A stretch of DNA of 64,000 bases. Origin: Actinomadura litoris (GTDB lineage: Bacteria; Actinomycetota; Actinomycetes; Streptosporangiales; Streptosporangiaceae). The stretch covers positions 558,001 to 622,000 of the forward strand of contig NZ_WOFH01000004.1 of NCBI RefSeq assembly GCF_009733595.1. Direction: 5' to 3'. Numbering within the stretch: position 1 is the first letter of the stretch; every line of letters begins with the position of its first letter. Both the position numbers and the translations under genes were made by a program. This document shows, one piece after another, positions 27,152 to 34,883 of this stretch. The notes under the pieces were generated by a model. The model ran no database searches and had not been told where the DNA came from. It saw nothing but the letters and a program-made list of their open reading frames with translations.

Positions 27152-29044
27152 ATGGGCGCCTACGCGGCCGCGTACGAACGCAGCATCGCCGATCCGACCC
27201 GTTTCTGGGGGCTGGCCGCGCGGGACGTCCGCTGGCTCGTCCCGCCCGACCGCGTGCTGGACGACGGCGCGCCCCCGTTCTACCGCTGGTTCACCGGCGG
27301 CGAGCTGAACACCTGCGACAACGCCCTGGACCGGCACGTGGAGGAGGGGCGCGGCGACCGGCCCGCCCTCATCTACGACAGCCCCGTCACCGGCACGGTC
27401 CGCTCCTACACCTTCCGGGAGCTGACCGGCCTGGTCGCCCGGTTCGCCGGGGCGCTGCGCAAGCAGGGCGTCGACCGGGGCGACCGCGTCGTCATCTACC
27501 TGCCGATGGTGCCCGAGGCGGTCGTGGCGATGCTGGCCTGCGCCCGGCTCGGCGCCGTCCACTCGGTGGTGTTCGGCGGGTTCGCGGCGCGCGAGCTGGC
27601 CGCCCGGATCGACGACGCCCGGCCGAAGGCGGTCGTGTCGGCGTCCTGCGGCATCGAGGGCGACCGGGTCGTGGCCTACAAGCCGCTGCTCGACCAGGCC
27701 CTGGAGCTGGCCAAGCACAAGGTGGAACGGTGCGTGATCCGCCAGCGCGAGCAGCTGCACGCCGACCTCGTCCGCCCGCGCGACGTCGAGTGGGACGAGG
27801 CGGTCGCCGAGGCCGAGCCCGCCGAGTGCGTCCCGGTCGCCGCGACCGACCCGCTCTACATCCTCTACACCTCCGGGACGACCGGGCGGCCGAAGGGCGT
27901 GGTCCGCGACAACGGCGGGCACGCGGTCGCGCTGCGCTGGTCGATGGAGAACGTCTACGGCATGGGGCCGGGCGACGTGTTCTGGGCGGCGTCCGACGTC
28001 GGCTGGGTCGTCGGCCACTCCTACATCGTGTACGCGCCGCTGCTGACGGGCTGCACGACCGTCCTGTACGAGGGCAAGCCGGTGGGCACGCCCGACGCGG
28101 GCGCGTTCTGGCGCGTCGCCGCGCAGCACCGCGTGAAGGCGCTGTTCGCGGCGCCCACCGCCATCCGCGCGATCAAGAAGGAGGACCCGGAGGGCGCCCT
28201 GCTCGCCGGGCACGACCTGTCGGCGCTGGAGACCCTGTTCCTCGCCGGGGAGCGCCTGGACCCCGACACCTACCGGTGGGCCTCCCGCGTGCTCGACCGG
28301 CCCGTCGTCGACCACTGGTGGCAGACCGAGACCGGCTGGCCGATCGTGGCGAACCCGCGCGGGCTGGAGCCGATGCCGATCAAGGCGGGGTCGCCGTCCC
28401 TGCCCGTCCCCGGCTACGACGTGCGCGTCCTCGGCGACGACGGCACGCCCCTCCCGCCCGGCGTCGACGGCGACATCGCGCTGCGGCTGCCGCTGCCGCC
28501 CGGCACGCTGCCGACGCTGTGGCAGGACGACGAGCGCTTCGTCGAGTCCTACCTCACCCGGCACCCCGGCCACTACCTGACCGGCGACGGCGGCCACGTC
28601 GACGAGGACGGCTACGTGTGGGTCATGGGCCGCACCGACGACGTGATCAACGTGGCCGGGCACCGGCTGTCGACCGGCACGATGGAGGAGGTCATCGCGG
28701 CGCACCCGGCGGTCGCCGAGTGCGCGGTGATCGGCGTGCGGGACGCGCTGAAGGGGCAGGTGCCGCGCGGCCTGGTCGTGCTGAAGAGCGGCGTGCTCGC
28801 CGAGCCCGGGGAGCTGTCGGCCGAGCTGGTGCGGATGGTGCGCGAGCAGGTCGGGCCCGTCGCCGCGCTCCGGGAGGTCGCGGTCGTGCCCGCGCTGCCG
28901 AAGACGCGGTCGGGCAAGATCCTGCGGGGGGTGATGCGCGGCCTCGCCGACGGGCAGGAGGTGAGCGTCCCCTCCACGATCGAGGACCCGGCCGTGCTGG
29001 AGGGCCTGCGCGCCGTCCTGCGCCCCTCCGACGCCCGGGAGTAG
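27152..29044 (+). CDS. prpE: Propionyl-CoA synthetase-like acyl-CoA synthetase
   Basis: Adenylate-forming enzyme of 630 residues that activates a short-chain acid (propionate type) to its CoA ester. The N-terminal ACS domain precedes the AMP motif YTSGTTGRPKG at about 238-248. Later come the WWQTETGWPI motif and the C-terminal catalytic Lys589 in KTRSGKILRG, the residue acetylated in PrpE/Acs regulation. ATG 27152 follows GGGAGGA. Overall similarity is to PrpE rather than Acs (GGELNTCDNALDRHV, VYGMGPGDVFWAASDVGWVVGHSYIVYAPL). It stands alone between an MFS gene and a small membrane protein. Confidence 0.88.
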   Translation: MGAYAAAYERSIADPTRFWGLAARDVRWLVPPDRVLDDGAPPFYRWFTGGELNTCDNALDRHVEEGRGDRPALIYDSPVTGTVRSYTFRELTGLVARFAGALRKQGVDRGDRVVIYLPMVPEAVVAMLACARLGAVHSVVFGGFAARELAARIDDARPKAVVSASCGIEGDRVVAYKPLLDQALELAKHKVERCVIRQREQLHADLVRPRDVEWDEAVAEAEPAECVPVAATDPLYILYTSGTTGRPKGVVRDNGGHAVALRWSMENVYGMGPGDVFWAASDVGWVVGHSYIVYAPLLTGCTTVLYEGKPVGTPDAGAFWRVAAQHRVKALFAAPTAIRAIKKEDPEGALLAGHDLSALETLFLAGERLDPDTYRWASRVLDRPVVDHWWQTETGWPIVANPRGLEPMPIKAGSPSLPVPGYDVRVLGDDGTPLPPGVDGDIALRLPLPPGTLPTLWQDDERFVESYLTRHPGHYLTGDGGHVDEDGYVWVMGRTDDVINVAGHRLSTGTMEEVIAAHPAVAECAVIGVRDALKGQVPRGLVVLKSGVLAEPGELSAELVRMVREQVGPVAALREVAVVPALPKTRSGKILRGVMRGLADGQEVSVPSTIEDPAVLEGLRAVLRPSDARE

Positions 29045-29082
29045 CGCGGGGAGGGCGCTGGGAGTGCGTGCGGAGGGCCCGG

Positions 29083-29352
29083 TCAGCGTGTGCCGGACGT
29101 CGGCCAGAACATCGCGACCAGGTACACGCCCACGGCGGCGAGCGCGATCTGGAAGAGCGTCTCCCAGTAGTCCCAGCCGCCGCTCTCCAGCCCGACCAGG
29201 TGGGACAGTCCCGTCCCCGCGAACGCCGCGACGACACCGACCGCGATCATGAGCCAGACCGGCATCGTCGGCCGCCCCGGCGCGATCAGCCGTCCGAGCA
29301 CGCCCACGGCCGCGCCCAGGACGACGGCGGCGAGGCTCCCCCCGATGGTCAT
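29083..29352 (-). CDS. GlsB/YeaQ/YmgE-type small membrane protein
   Basis: An 89-residue protein with three hydrophobic segments (about 5-24, 31-50, 63-84). The start MTIGGSLAAVVLGAAVGVLGRLIAPGR is like the GlsB/YeaQ/YmgE transglycosylase-associated family, linked to stress responses but of unknown biochemistry. ATG 29352 has GGAAGGAG upstream. The third segment with WETLFQIALAAVGVYLVA is longer than in YeaQ, so the assignment is by overall pattern. It lies just downstream of selD on the same strand. Confidence 0.65.
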   Translation of the reverse strand: MTIGGSLAAVVLGAAVGVLGRLIAPGRPTMPVWLMIAVGVVAAFAGTGLSHLVGLESGGWDYWETLFQIALAAVGVYLVAMFWPTSGTR

Positions 29353-29426
29353 GTCCGCTCCTTCCCCCGTCCGAGCCCTACCCGCTCCGCGATCACCGAC
29401 ACGACCTGCGGGAACGCCCGTGCGGG

Positions 29427-30419
29427 TCAGCGGACGCGGAGCGCGCGGCGGCCCTGCGCGACCAGCTCCCCGATCACCGGCGCGCCGGGCACCTCGCCCG
29501 CGACCAGCAGCCCGCCGGAGGTCTGCGCGTCGGCGAGCAGCAGCCGCTCCTCCTCGCCGATCCGGCCGAAGTCGGTGTGCGGGGTCACCCAGGCCAGGTT
29601 GCGGCGGGTGCCGCCGGGCACGAACCCGTCCCGGACGGCTTCGCGCGCACCGTCCAGGTACCGCACCGCCTTCGCGTCGACGACCGCGGTGACACCGCTG
29701 GCCCGCGCGAGCTTGTAGAGGTGGCCGAGCAGCCCGTGCCCCGCGACGCCGGTGGCGCAGCGGACGCCGCGCTCCAGCGCCGCCAGCGCCGCGTCGGCGT
29801 TCAGCTCGGTCATCGTCTCGACCGCGTGCGCGAACACCTCGCCGGTCGCCTTGTGCCGGGCGGCGAGCACGCCGAGCCCGAGCGGCTTGGTGAGCGACAG
29901 CGGGACCCCGGCGCGGCCCGTGTCGAGCCGCAGCGGGCGGTCCGGGTCGGCGGTGCCGGTCACGGCCAGGCCGTACTTGGGTTCGGGGTCGTCGATGCCG
30001 TGTCCGGGCGCGACCGGGCAGCCCGCGCGCTCCGCGACGTCGCGCCCGCCGCGCACGGCCTCGCGGGCCAGCTCCATCGGGAGCGCGTCGCGCGGCCAGC
30101 CGAGCAGGTTCAGCGCCATCAGCGGGACCCCGCCGACCGCGTAGACGCCCGAGAGCGCGCTCGCGGCGGCGACGCGTCCCCAGTCGTAGGCGTCGTCGAG
30201 CACGGGCGGGAAGAAGCAGGCGGACGACACGAGCACGCGCCCGCCGGCGCGGAGCACGGCCGCGTCGTCGGCCCCCGTGCCGTCCAGCAGGTCGGCCGCG
30301 GGCCCGCCGCCGGTGAGCCCGGCCACCACGCGCTCCAGCTCGCCCGGGGGGATGGTACTGGCGCCACCGCCGCCGTGGGCGTACTGGGTGAGGCGGGCGG
30401 GCGGGACGATGCGGGTCAC
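29427..30419 (-). CDS. selD: SelD-like protein, selenide water dikinase fold lacking key catalytic residues
   Basis: SelD makes selenophosphate from selenide and ATP. This 330-residue protein is clearly SelD over its length (LTQYAHG, PVLDDAYDWGRVAAASALSGVYAVGGVPLMALNLLGWP, LTKPLGLGVL, GHGLLGHL, DAQTSGGLLVA). The usual HG(A/G)GCxCK reads HGGGGAST, so the catalytic Cys is Gly19 and the Lys is Thr22. Of the conserved metal-binding aspartates, DDAAV (51-52) remains, but TTDFF is SACFF with Cys68, SDI(Y/F)AMGG has Gly91, and DVTGFG has Gly near 224. The frame is intact and GTG 30419 is probably leaderless. A classic SelD activity is unlikely. Confidence 0.88.
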   Translation of the reverse strand: MTRIVPPARLTQYAHGGGGASTIPPGELERVVAGLTGGGPAADLLDGTGADDAAVLRAGGRVLVSSACFFPPVLDDAYDWGRVAAASALSGVYAVGGVPLMALNLLGWPRDALPMELAREAVRGGRDVAERAGCPVAPGHGIDDPEPKYGLAVTGTADPDRPLRLDTGRAGVPLSLTKPLGLGVLAARHKATGEVFAHAVETMTELNADAALAALERGVRCATGVAGHGLLGHLYKLARASGVTAVVDAKAVRYLDGAREAVRDGFVPGGTRRNLAWVTPHTDFGRIGEEERLLLADAQTSGGLLVAGEVPGAPVIGELVAQGRRALRVR

Positions 30420-30455
30420 CCGGAAATTTAACGCACAATCATCTCAAATGATCAA
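30420..30455 (-). promoter_or_regulatory. Promoter of selD, leaderless start
   Basis: On the minus strand TTGATC (30455-30450), an 18-base spacer and TTAAAT (30431-30426) place the transcript start at about the GTG start codon 30419. A 5-bp inverted repeat ATCAT/ATGAT (30438-30452) lies in the spacer. The region is AT-rich against its surroundings. Confidence 0.6.
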
Positions 30456-30505
30456 GAAACGGACGGTGCGTGCGCCGTCACCCCGGGACCGGTCCTGATG
30501 GCGGC

Positions 30506-30511
30506 TAGGAT
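30506..30511 (+). promoter_or_regulatory. Candidate -10 element of tRNA-Sec
   Basis: TAGGAT ends 7 bases before the first base of the tRNA, the normal distance from a -10 to the transcript start. No convincing -35 hexamer is seen 17 bases upstream. Confidence 0.45.
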
Positions 30512-30518
30512 CACCCGC

Positions 30519-30614
30519 GGAGGCGGGAGAGCGCCTGGTGGCCTTCACGATCTTCAAAATCGATGGTCCCGGGGACCCCGGGACGGCGGGTTCGATTCCC
30601 GTACGCCTCCGCCA
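30519..30614 (+). tRNA. selC: tRNA-Sec (anticodon TCA) with unpaired positions in three stems
   Basis: A 96-base tRNA with encoded CCA (30612-30614), discriminator G and anticodon TCA (30554-30556) in the loop CTTCAAA. It has a long variable arm with 7-bp stem (30567 region to 30584) and a T-loop TTCGATT, all features of selenocysteine tRNA. The 8-bp acceptor has a G.A mismatch at its last pair (30526/30603). The D-stem has C.C (30532/30543) and a G.T. The anticodon stem has A.A at its first pair (30547/30563). Otherwise the 8+5 fold is intact. It is next to selD. Whether it is still charged by SerRS is open. Confidence 0.88.
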
Positions 30615-30666
30615 CCAGCCGGGATCATCATACGTGGTGATCATCACGCGGGCGTAGCGTGAGGGG

Positions 30667-30858
30667 ATGAGACGGCGCAGGATCGCCTACGGGATCATGA
30701 TGGCGGTGTGCCTCACGCTGTTCGTCCTCGCCTGGGCGGTCGTCCGGCGGTTCTCGCCCGGGGCGGCGGTCGCGATGTCGGTCGTGGCGATGGTGATCCC
30801 GCCGTTCGCGGCGGTGGTGGCCAACTGGAACATCGACCGCACCGACCGGCGGGACTGA
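30667..30858 (+). CDS. Small two-helix membrane protein, DUF3099-like
   Basis: A 63-residue protein: basic N-terminus MRRRR, hydrophobic helix about 7-27, short loop RRFSPG, second helix about 31-52, then [11 protein letters not shown]. The layout and the ending (VVAN) resemble the DUF3099 protein at 4978-5331. ATG 30667 is directly preceded by GAGGGG, too close for a normal ribosome-binding site, so translation may be leaderless. An 11-bp palindrome GTGATCATCAC lies just upstream, at about 30636-30646. Function unknown. Confidence 0.6.
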   Translation: MRRRRIAYGIMMAVCLTLFVLAWAVVRRFSPGAAVAMSVVAMVIPPFAAVVANWNIDRTDRRD

Positions 30859-30911
30859 GGGGCACCGGCACGGCGACGGCACGGAAGCGGCACGGCACGG
30901 AGAGGGTCCTG

Positions 30912-31538
30912 ATGGCGGGTCCGGGGGTACCGGAGGTCCTGGACCTGGCGGGGATCTTCGTGTTCGCCGTGTCCGGGGGCCTCGCGGCCGTGCGGCAGCG
31001 GCTGGACGTCGTCGGCATGGTGGTGCTCGCGGAGATCACCGCGCTCGGCGGCGGGATCCTGCGGGACCTGCTGATCGGGGCGGTGCCGCCCGCCGCGTTC
31101 ACGAGCCTCGGGTACGTGCTGGTGCCGCTCGCCGCGTCCGCGCTGGTGTTCTTCTGGCATCCGCAGGTCACCCGGCTGCTTCCGGCGGTACTGCTGTTCG
31201 ACGCGGCGGGGCTCGGGCTGTTCTGCGCCACCGGGACGCTGAAGGCGCTGGAGCACGGGCTGTCGCCGCTGCACTCGGTGCTGCTCGGCGTGGTCACGGC
31301 GGTCGGCGGCGGCGTCCTGCGGGACATGCTGGGCGGGCAGATCCCCTCGGTGCTCTACGACCGGCAGCTCTACGCGCTCCCGGCGATGCTGGGGGCGGCG
31401 GTGATGGCCGTCGCGTACACGGCGGACCTGCACGGCGGGGCCGTCACGGCGGGCGCGGCGGTGCTGGCGACCGGGCTGCGGCTGCTGGCGATTCGGTACG
31501 GGTGGCGGACGCCGCGTCCCCGGGGCGTCCCCGACTGA
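30912..31538 (+). CDS. TRIC-type/UPF0126 cation channel family membrane protein
   Basis: A 208-residue integral membrane protein with two copies of the UPF0126/TRIC unit. The first is [45 protein letters not shown], the second [46 protein letters not shown]. The paired GGGILRD/GGGVLRD motifs are diagnostic. Prokaryotic TRIC proteins are trimeric monovalent cation channels. ATG 30912 is about 53 bases after the preceding small membrane protein. The physiological role is unknown. Confidence 0.9.
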   Translation: MAGPGVPEVLDLAGIFVFAVSGGLAAVRQRLDVVGMVVLAEITALGGGILRDLLIGAVPPAAFTSLGYVLVPLAASALVFFWHPQVTRLLPAVLLFDAAGLGLFCATGTLKALEHGLSPLHSVLLGVVTAVGGGVLRDMLGGQIPSVLYDRQLYALPAMLGAAVMAVAYTADLHGGAVTAGAAVLATGLRLLAIRYGWRTPRPRGVPD

Positions 31539-31618
31539 CCCTCCGCGGCCGCCTCTCCTCCGCGTCCGGCCAGGGGACTTGTTCGTTACTCTCCTGTTCC
31601 GGGGGTAACGTCACGGTC

Positions 31619-32431
31619 ATGGGGCGGATCACCGTGCGCAGGCCCGTGCTGAGGCTGAGCACCACAGGAACGGGCGCGCGGCGGCCCGACACACTCGCGG
31701 TCGAGGAGCCTCTGGAGATCCGTGTGGCGGGCAAACCGCTCACGATCACGATGCGGACCCCCGGGCACGACTTCGACCTCGTCGCGGGGTTCCTGGCGGC
31801 CGAGGGCGTCATCGCGGACGCGGCGGACCTGACCGCGATGCGCTACTGCGCCGACACCGAGGAGCAGAACACCCTCGACGTGACGCTGGCGCCGGACGTG
31901 CCCGCGCCCGACGACTCGATGACGCGCGCGTTCGCCACGACCAGCGCGTGCGGGGTCTGCGGGAAGTCCAGCATCGAGGCGCTGCGCGCCGACCGCCCCT
32001 ACGAGGTGGCGGACGACCCGCTGCGGCTGACCCCGGGGGTGCTGGCGGCGCTGCCGGAGCGGCTGCGCGAGGCGCAGCGCGTGTTCGACCGGACGGGCGG
32101 CCTGCACGCGGCGGGCCTGTTCGACGCCGCCGGGACGCTGCTGGCGGTCCGGGAGGACGTCGGGCGGCACAACGCGGTCGACAAGGTCGTCGGGTGGGCG
32201 CTGCGCGCGGGGCTGCTGCCGCTCACCGGGCACGTGCTGATGGTCAGCGGCCGGGCCTCCTTCGAGCTGACCCAGAAGGCGGCGCAGGCGGGGATCCCGG
32301 TGCTGGCGGCCGTGTCGGCGCCGTCGTCGCTGGCGGTGGACCTGGCGTCCGACACGGGCATGACGCTCGTCGGGTTCCTGCGCGGCGACACGATGAACGT
32401 CTATTCGGGCGCCGAGCGCATCATCCGCTGA
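31619..32431 (+). CDS. fdhD: Formate dehydrogenase accessory sulfurtransferase FdhD
   Basis: Transfers sulfur from IscS to the molybdenum cofactor for formate dehydrogenase. The 270-residue protein has the catalytic CGVC pair at Cys111 and Cys114 ([15 protein letters not shown]). It also has the nucleotide-binding stretch [40 protein letters not shown] and the C-terminal [37 protein letters not shown] 31619 is used; the upstream frame is non-homologous. FdhD next to a tRNA-Sec locus fits a formate dehydrogenase history, but no fdh structural gene is in the window. Confidence 0.95.
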   Translation: MGRITVRRPVLRLSTTGTGARRPDTLAVEEPLEIRVAGKPLTITMRTPGHDFDLVAGFLAAEGVIADAADLTAMRYCADTEEQNTLDVTLAPDVPAPDDSMTRAFATTSACGVCGKSSIEALRADRPYEVADDPLRLTPGVLAALPERLREAQRVFDRTGGLHAAGLFDAAGTLLAVREDVGRHNAVDKVVGWALRAGLLPLTGHVLMVSGRASFELTQKAAQAGIPVLAAVSAPSSLAVDLASDTGMTLVGFLRGDTMNVYSGAERIIR

Positions 32432-32463
32432 ACGCGGCCACCCGACCGCCTAGGGTGATCGGC

Positions 32464-34077
32464 ATGGCGGACGCGGTGGTGATCGGATCCGGGCCCAACG
32501 GGCTGGTCGCGGCGAACCTCCTGGCCGACGCGGGCTGGGACGTGGAGGTGCTGGAGGCGCAACCCGACCCCGGCGGGGCGGTGCGCAGCGACCGGGGCGT
32601 CCACCCCGACTACGTCAGCGACCTGTGCAGCGCCTTCTACCCGCTCGGCGTCGCGTCCCCGGTGATGCGGGCGCTGCGCCTCCAGGAGCACGGCCTGCGG
32701 TGGCGGCACGCCCCGGCCGTGCTCGCGCACCCGCTGCCGGACGGGCGCTCAGCCGTCCTGGAGCGCGACCCCCAGGCCACCGCCGCGGGCCTGGACGCGC
32801 TCGGCGCGGGCGACGGCGCGGCGTGGCTGCGCCTGTACGAGATGTGGGAGAAGGTCGGCGAGGAGCTGCTGGCGGCGCTGTTCGGCCCGTTCCCGCCGGT
32901 CCGCGCGGCGCTGCCGCTGGCCGCCGCCGCGCGGCGGGCGGGCGGGCTGCGCGTCCTGCGGACGCTGCTGGCGCCGGTGCGCACGCTCGGCGAGCAGGAG
33001 TTCGCCGGTCCGGGCGGGCCGCTGCTGCTCGCCGGGTCGGCGCTGCACACCGACGCCTTCCCCGAGACGACGGGCGGCGCGGCCTACGGGTGGCTGCTGG
33101 CGATGCTCGGGCAGCGGTACGGCTGGCCGGTGCCGGAGGGCGGCGCGGGCGAGCTGACCGCCGCGCTCGTCCGGCGGCTGGAGTCGCGCGGCGGGCGGCT
33201 CCGCTGCGACACCCCGGTCACCTCGGTCGTCGTGCGGAACGGGCGCGCCCTCGGTGTCCGGACGGCCTCCGGCGAGGCGGTGCGGGCCAGGCGGGCGGTG
33301 CTGGCGGACGTGTCGGCGCCCGCGCTCTACGGCGGGCTCGTCGGCTGGTCCGACCTGCCCGCCCCGCTGCGCGAGGACATGCGGCGCTTCCACTGGGACA
33401 ACGCGACGTTCAAGGTCGACTGGGCGCTGTCCGGCCCGATCCCCTGGGCGTCGGACGGCACCGCACGCGCGGGCACCGTGCACCTGTCCCCCGGCATGGA
33501 CGCGCTGACCGGCTACAGCGCGCAGCTCGCGAGCGGGCACGTGCCGTCCGAGCCGTTCGCGCTGCTCGGCCAGATGACGACCGCCGACCCCGCCCGCTCC
33601 CCCGCCGGGACGGAGTCGGTGTGGGCCTACACCCACGTCCCGCACGAGGTCGGCGGCGACGCCGGCCCCGACGGGATCACCGGCGCCTGGGACGAGCGGG
33701 AGCGGGTGGCGATGGCCGACCGGCTGGAGTCGGTGGTCGAACGCCTCGCGCCCGGATTCCGCGACCGCGTCACCGCGCGGCGGATCATCGCGCCGCCGAT
33801 GTTCTCCGAGCACGACGCCAACCTGCCGAACGGCGCGCTCAACGGGGGCACGGGGCTGGCGCACCAGCAGTTCGTCCTGCGCCCCGTCCCCGGCCTCGGA
33901 CGCGCCGAGACGCCGGTCGCGGGCCTGTTCCTGGCGTCGGCGGCGGCGCACCCGGGCGGCGGCGTGCACGGCGCGTGCGGCGCCAACGCGGCGCGCGCGG
34001 CCCTCGCCCACGACCGGCCCGCCGGGCGCCTCCTGCTCACCCCCGGTCTGGAGGGGCTCCGCCGACTCCTCACGTGA
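32464..34077 (+). CDS. FAD-dependent oxidoreductase, phytoene-desaturase-like
   Basis: A 537-residue flavoprotein. The N-terminal dinucleotide motif is VVIGSGPNGLVAANLLADAGWDVEVLEAQPDPGGAVRS. The C-terminal closing motif is ETPVAGLFLASAAAHPGGGVHGACGANAARAAL, with the HPGGG(V/I)xG signature of the CrtI/PDH-like (PYROXD2) group. No carotenoid genes are near, so the substrate is unknown. It starts 32 bases after fdhD and may be cotranscribed. The middle part has a long Ala/Leu-rich helical region typical of the substrate domain. Confidence 0.85.
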   Translation: MADAVVIGSGPNGLVAANLLADAGWDVEVLEAQPDPGGAVRSDRGVHPDYVSDLCSAFYPLGVASPVMRALRLQEHGLRWRHAPAVLAHPLPDGRSAVLERDPQATAAGLDALGAGDGAAWLRLYEMWEKVGEELLAALFGPFPPVRAALPLAAAARRAGGLRVLRTLLAPVRTLGEQEFAGPGGPLLLAGSALHTDAFPETTGGAAYGWLLAMLGQRYGWPVPEGGAGELTAALVRRLESRGGRLRCDTPVTSVVVRNGRALGVRTASGEAVRARRAVLADVSAPALYGGLVGWSDLPAPLREDMRRFHWDNATFKVDWALSGPIPWASDGTARAGTVHLSPGMDALTGYSAQLASGHVPSEPFALLGQMTTADPARSPAGTESVWAYTHVPHEVGGDAGPDGITGAWDERERVAMADRLESVVERLAPGFRDRVTARRIIAPPMFSEHDANLPNGALNGGTGLAHQQFVLRPVPGLGRAETPVAGLFLASAAAHPGGGVHGACGANAARAALAHDRPAGRLLLTPGLEGLRRLLT

Positions 34078-34267
34078 TCCGATGTTTGGATAAATGCCCC
34101 AGTAGCTCCCCATATAGGAGTTTAGTCCGGGTCAACAGGCCGGAAGGGTTTACCGCCGCGGGGTTTTCCCCACGGCCGGAACATGCGACCTTGGCAGGAG
34201 GAAGCCCGGCGACCGGCCCCCGGCGGCCGTCGCGCCACGGGTCCGGACCGGCAGCGGAGCGTGAGGC

Positions 34268-34702
34268 ATGCGGATTCGCGACATCCTGCGGCGGAAGGGA
34301 GACACGGTGGCCACGGTGCGGCCCGAGGCCACCGTTCGGCAGTTGCTCGCCGTCCTGGCCGAGCACAACATCGGGGCGGCGGTCGTCTCGCCCGACGGCA
34401 CGACCATCACCGGCATCGTCTCCGAGCGCGACGTGGTGCGGCGGCTGCACGACCGCGGCGCGGCGCTGCTCGACCACCCGGTCACCGAGATCATGACCTC
34501 GGAGGTCCGCAGCTGCGACCCCGGCGACAAGGTCGAGGACCTGCGCCGCACGATGACCGAGCACCGGTTCCGGCACGTGCCCGTCGTGGTGGACGGGCGG
34601 CTCGCCGGGATCGTCAGCATCGGCGACGTCGTCAAGAGCGCGATCGACGAGTTGCAGAGCGAGCGCGAGCACCTGGTCGACTACATCCAGCGCGCTCCTT
34701 AG
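34268..34702 (+). CDS. Tandem CBS-domain protein
   Basis: A 144-residue protein made of two CBS motifs, about residues 8-62 and 72-130 (TVRQLLAVLAEHNIGAAVVSPDGTTITGIVSERDVVRRL and DLRRTMTEHRFRHVPVVVDGRLAGIVSIGDVVKSAI). Such stand-alone proteins bind adenine nucleotides and act as energy or redox sensors. ATG 34268 follows GGAG by 8 bases. The 190-bp gap upstream contains an inverted CTCC/GGAG around ATATA near 34110 and probably carries its promoter. It is convergent to the MocR gene across a structured terminator region. Confidence 0.88.
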   Translation: MRIRDILRRKGDTVATVRPEATVRQLLAVLAEHNIGAAVVSPDGTTITGIVSERDVVRRLHDRGAALLDHPVTEIMTSEVRSCDPGDKVEDLRRTMTEHRFRHVPVVVDGRLAGIVSIGDVVKSAIDELQSEREHLVDYIQRAP

Positions 34703-34758
34703 TTTGAAGTCCCGGCCCACCACCCTCGCCTGGCGGCTCGGGCGGTGACCGTGCCTTT

Positions 34759-34839
34759 GCGGGCGCGGAATCGCTTCGCGATCTTCGCGGTGGGGCCTCG
34801 CCTCCGGCGTCGGCCCCACCGCTCAGCTAACGCGCCCGC
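34759..34839. terminator. Nested hairpin structure between convergent genes
   Basis: A 9-bp outer stem (34759-34767 with 34831-34839) encloses two hairpins. One is ATCGC-TTC-GCGAT (34770-34782) and the other has perfect 10-bp arms (34787-34796 and 34813-34822) with a smaller CGCC/GGCG inside its loop. It lies between the ends of the CBS and MocR genes and can act as a bidirectional terminator. The elaborate fold also suits a dispersed REP-like repeat. Confidence 0.6.
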
Positions 34840-34883
34840 GCGGTGGCTGAGGTCGTTGAGACCTTCCGTGCCCCTTGAGCGGC

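Noticed and set aside
29427..30419. Sequencing error or frameshift as the cause of the odd SelD residues
   Set aside because: All flanking motifs stay in the same frame and the substitutions are spread over the gene, so base-call errors or a shift do not explain them.
30619..30650. Second tRNA or a SECIS element just after tRNA-Sec
   Set aside because: The bases hold only short palindromes such as GTGATCATCAC and no cloverleaf or apical loop typical of a bacterial SECIS.
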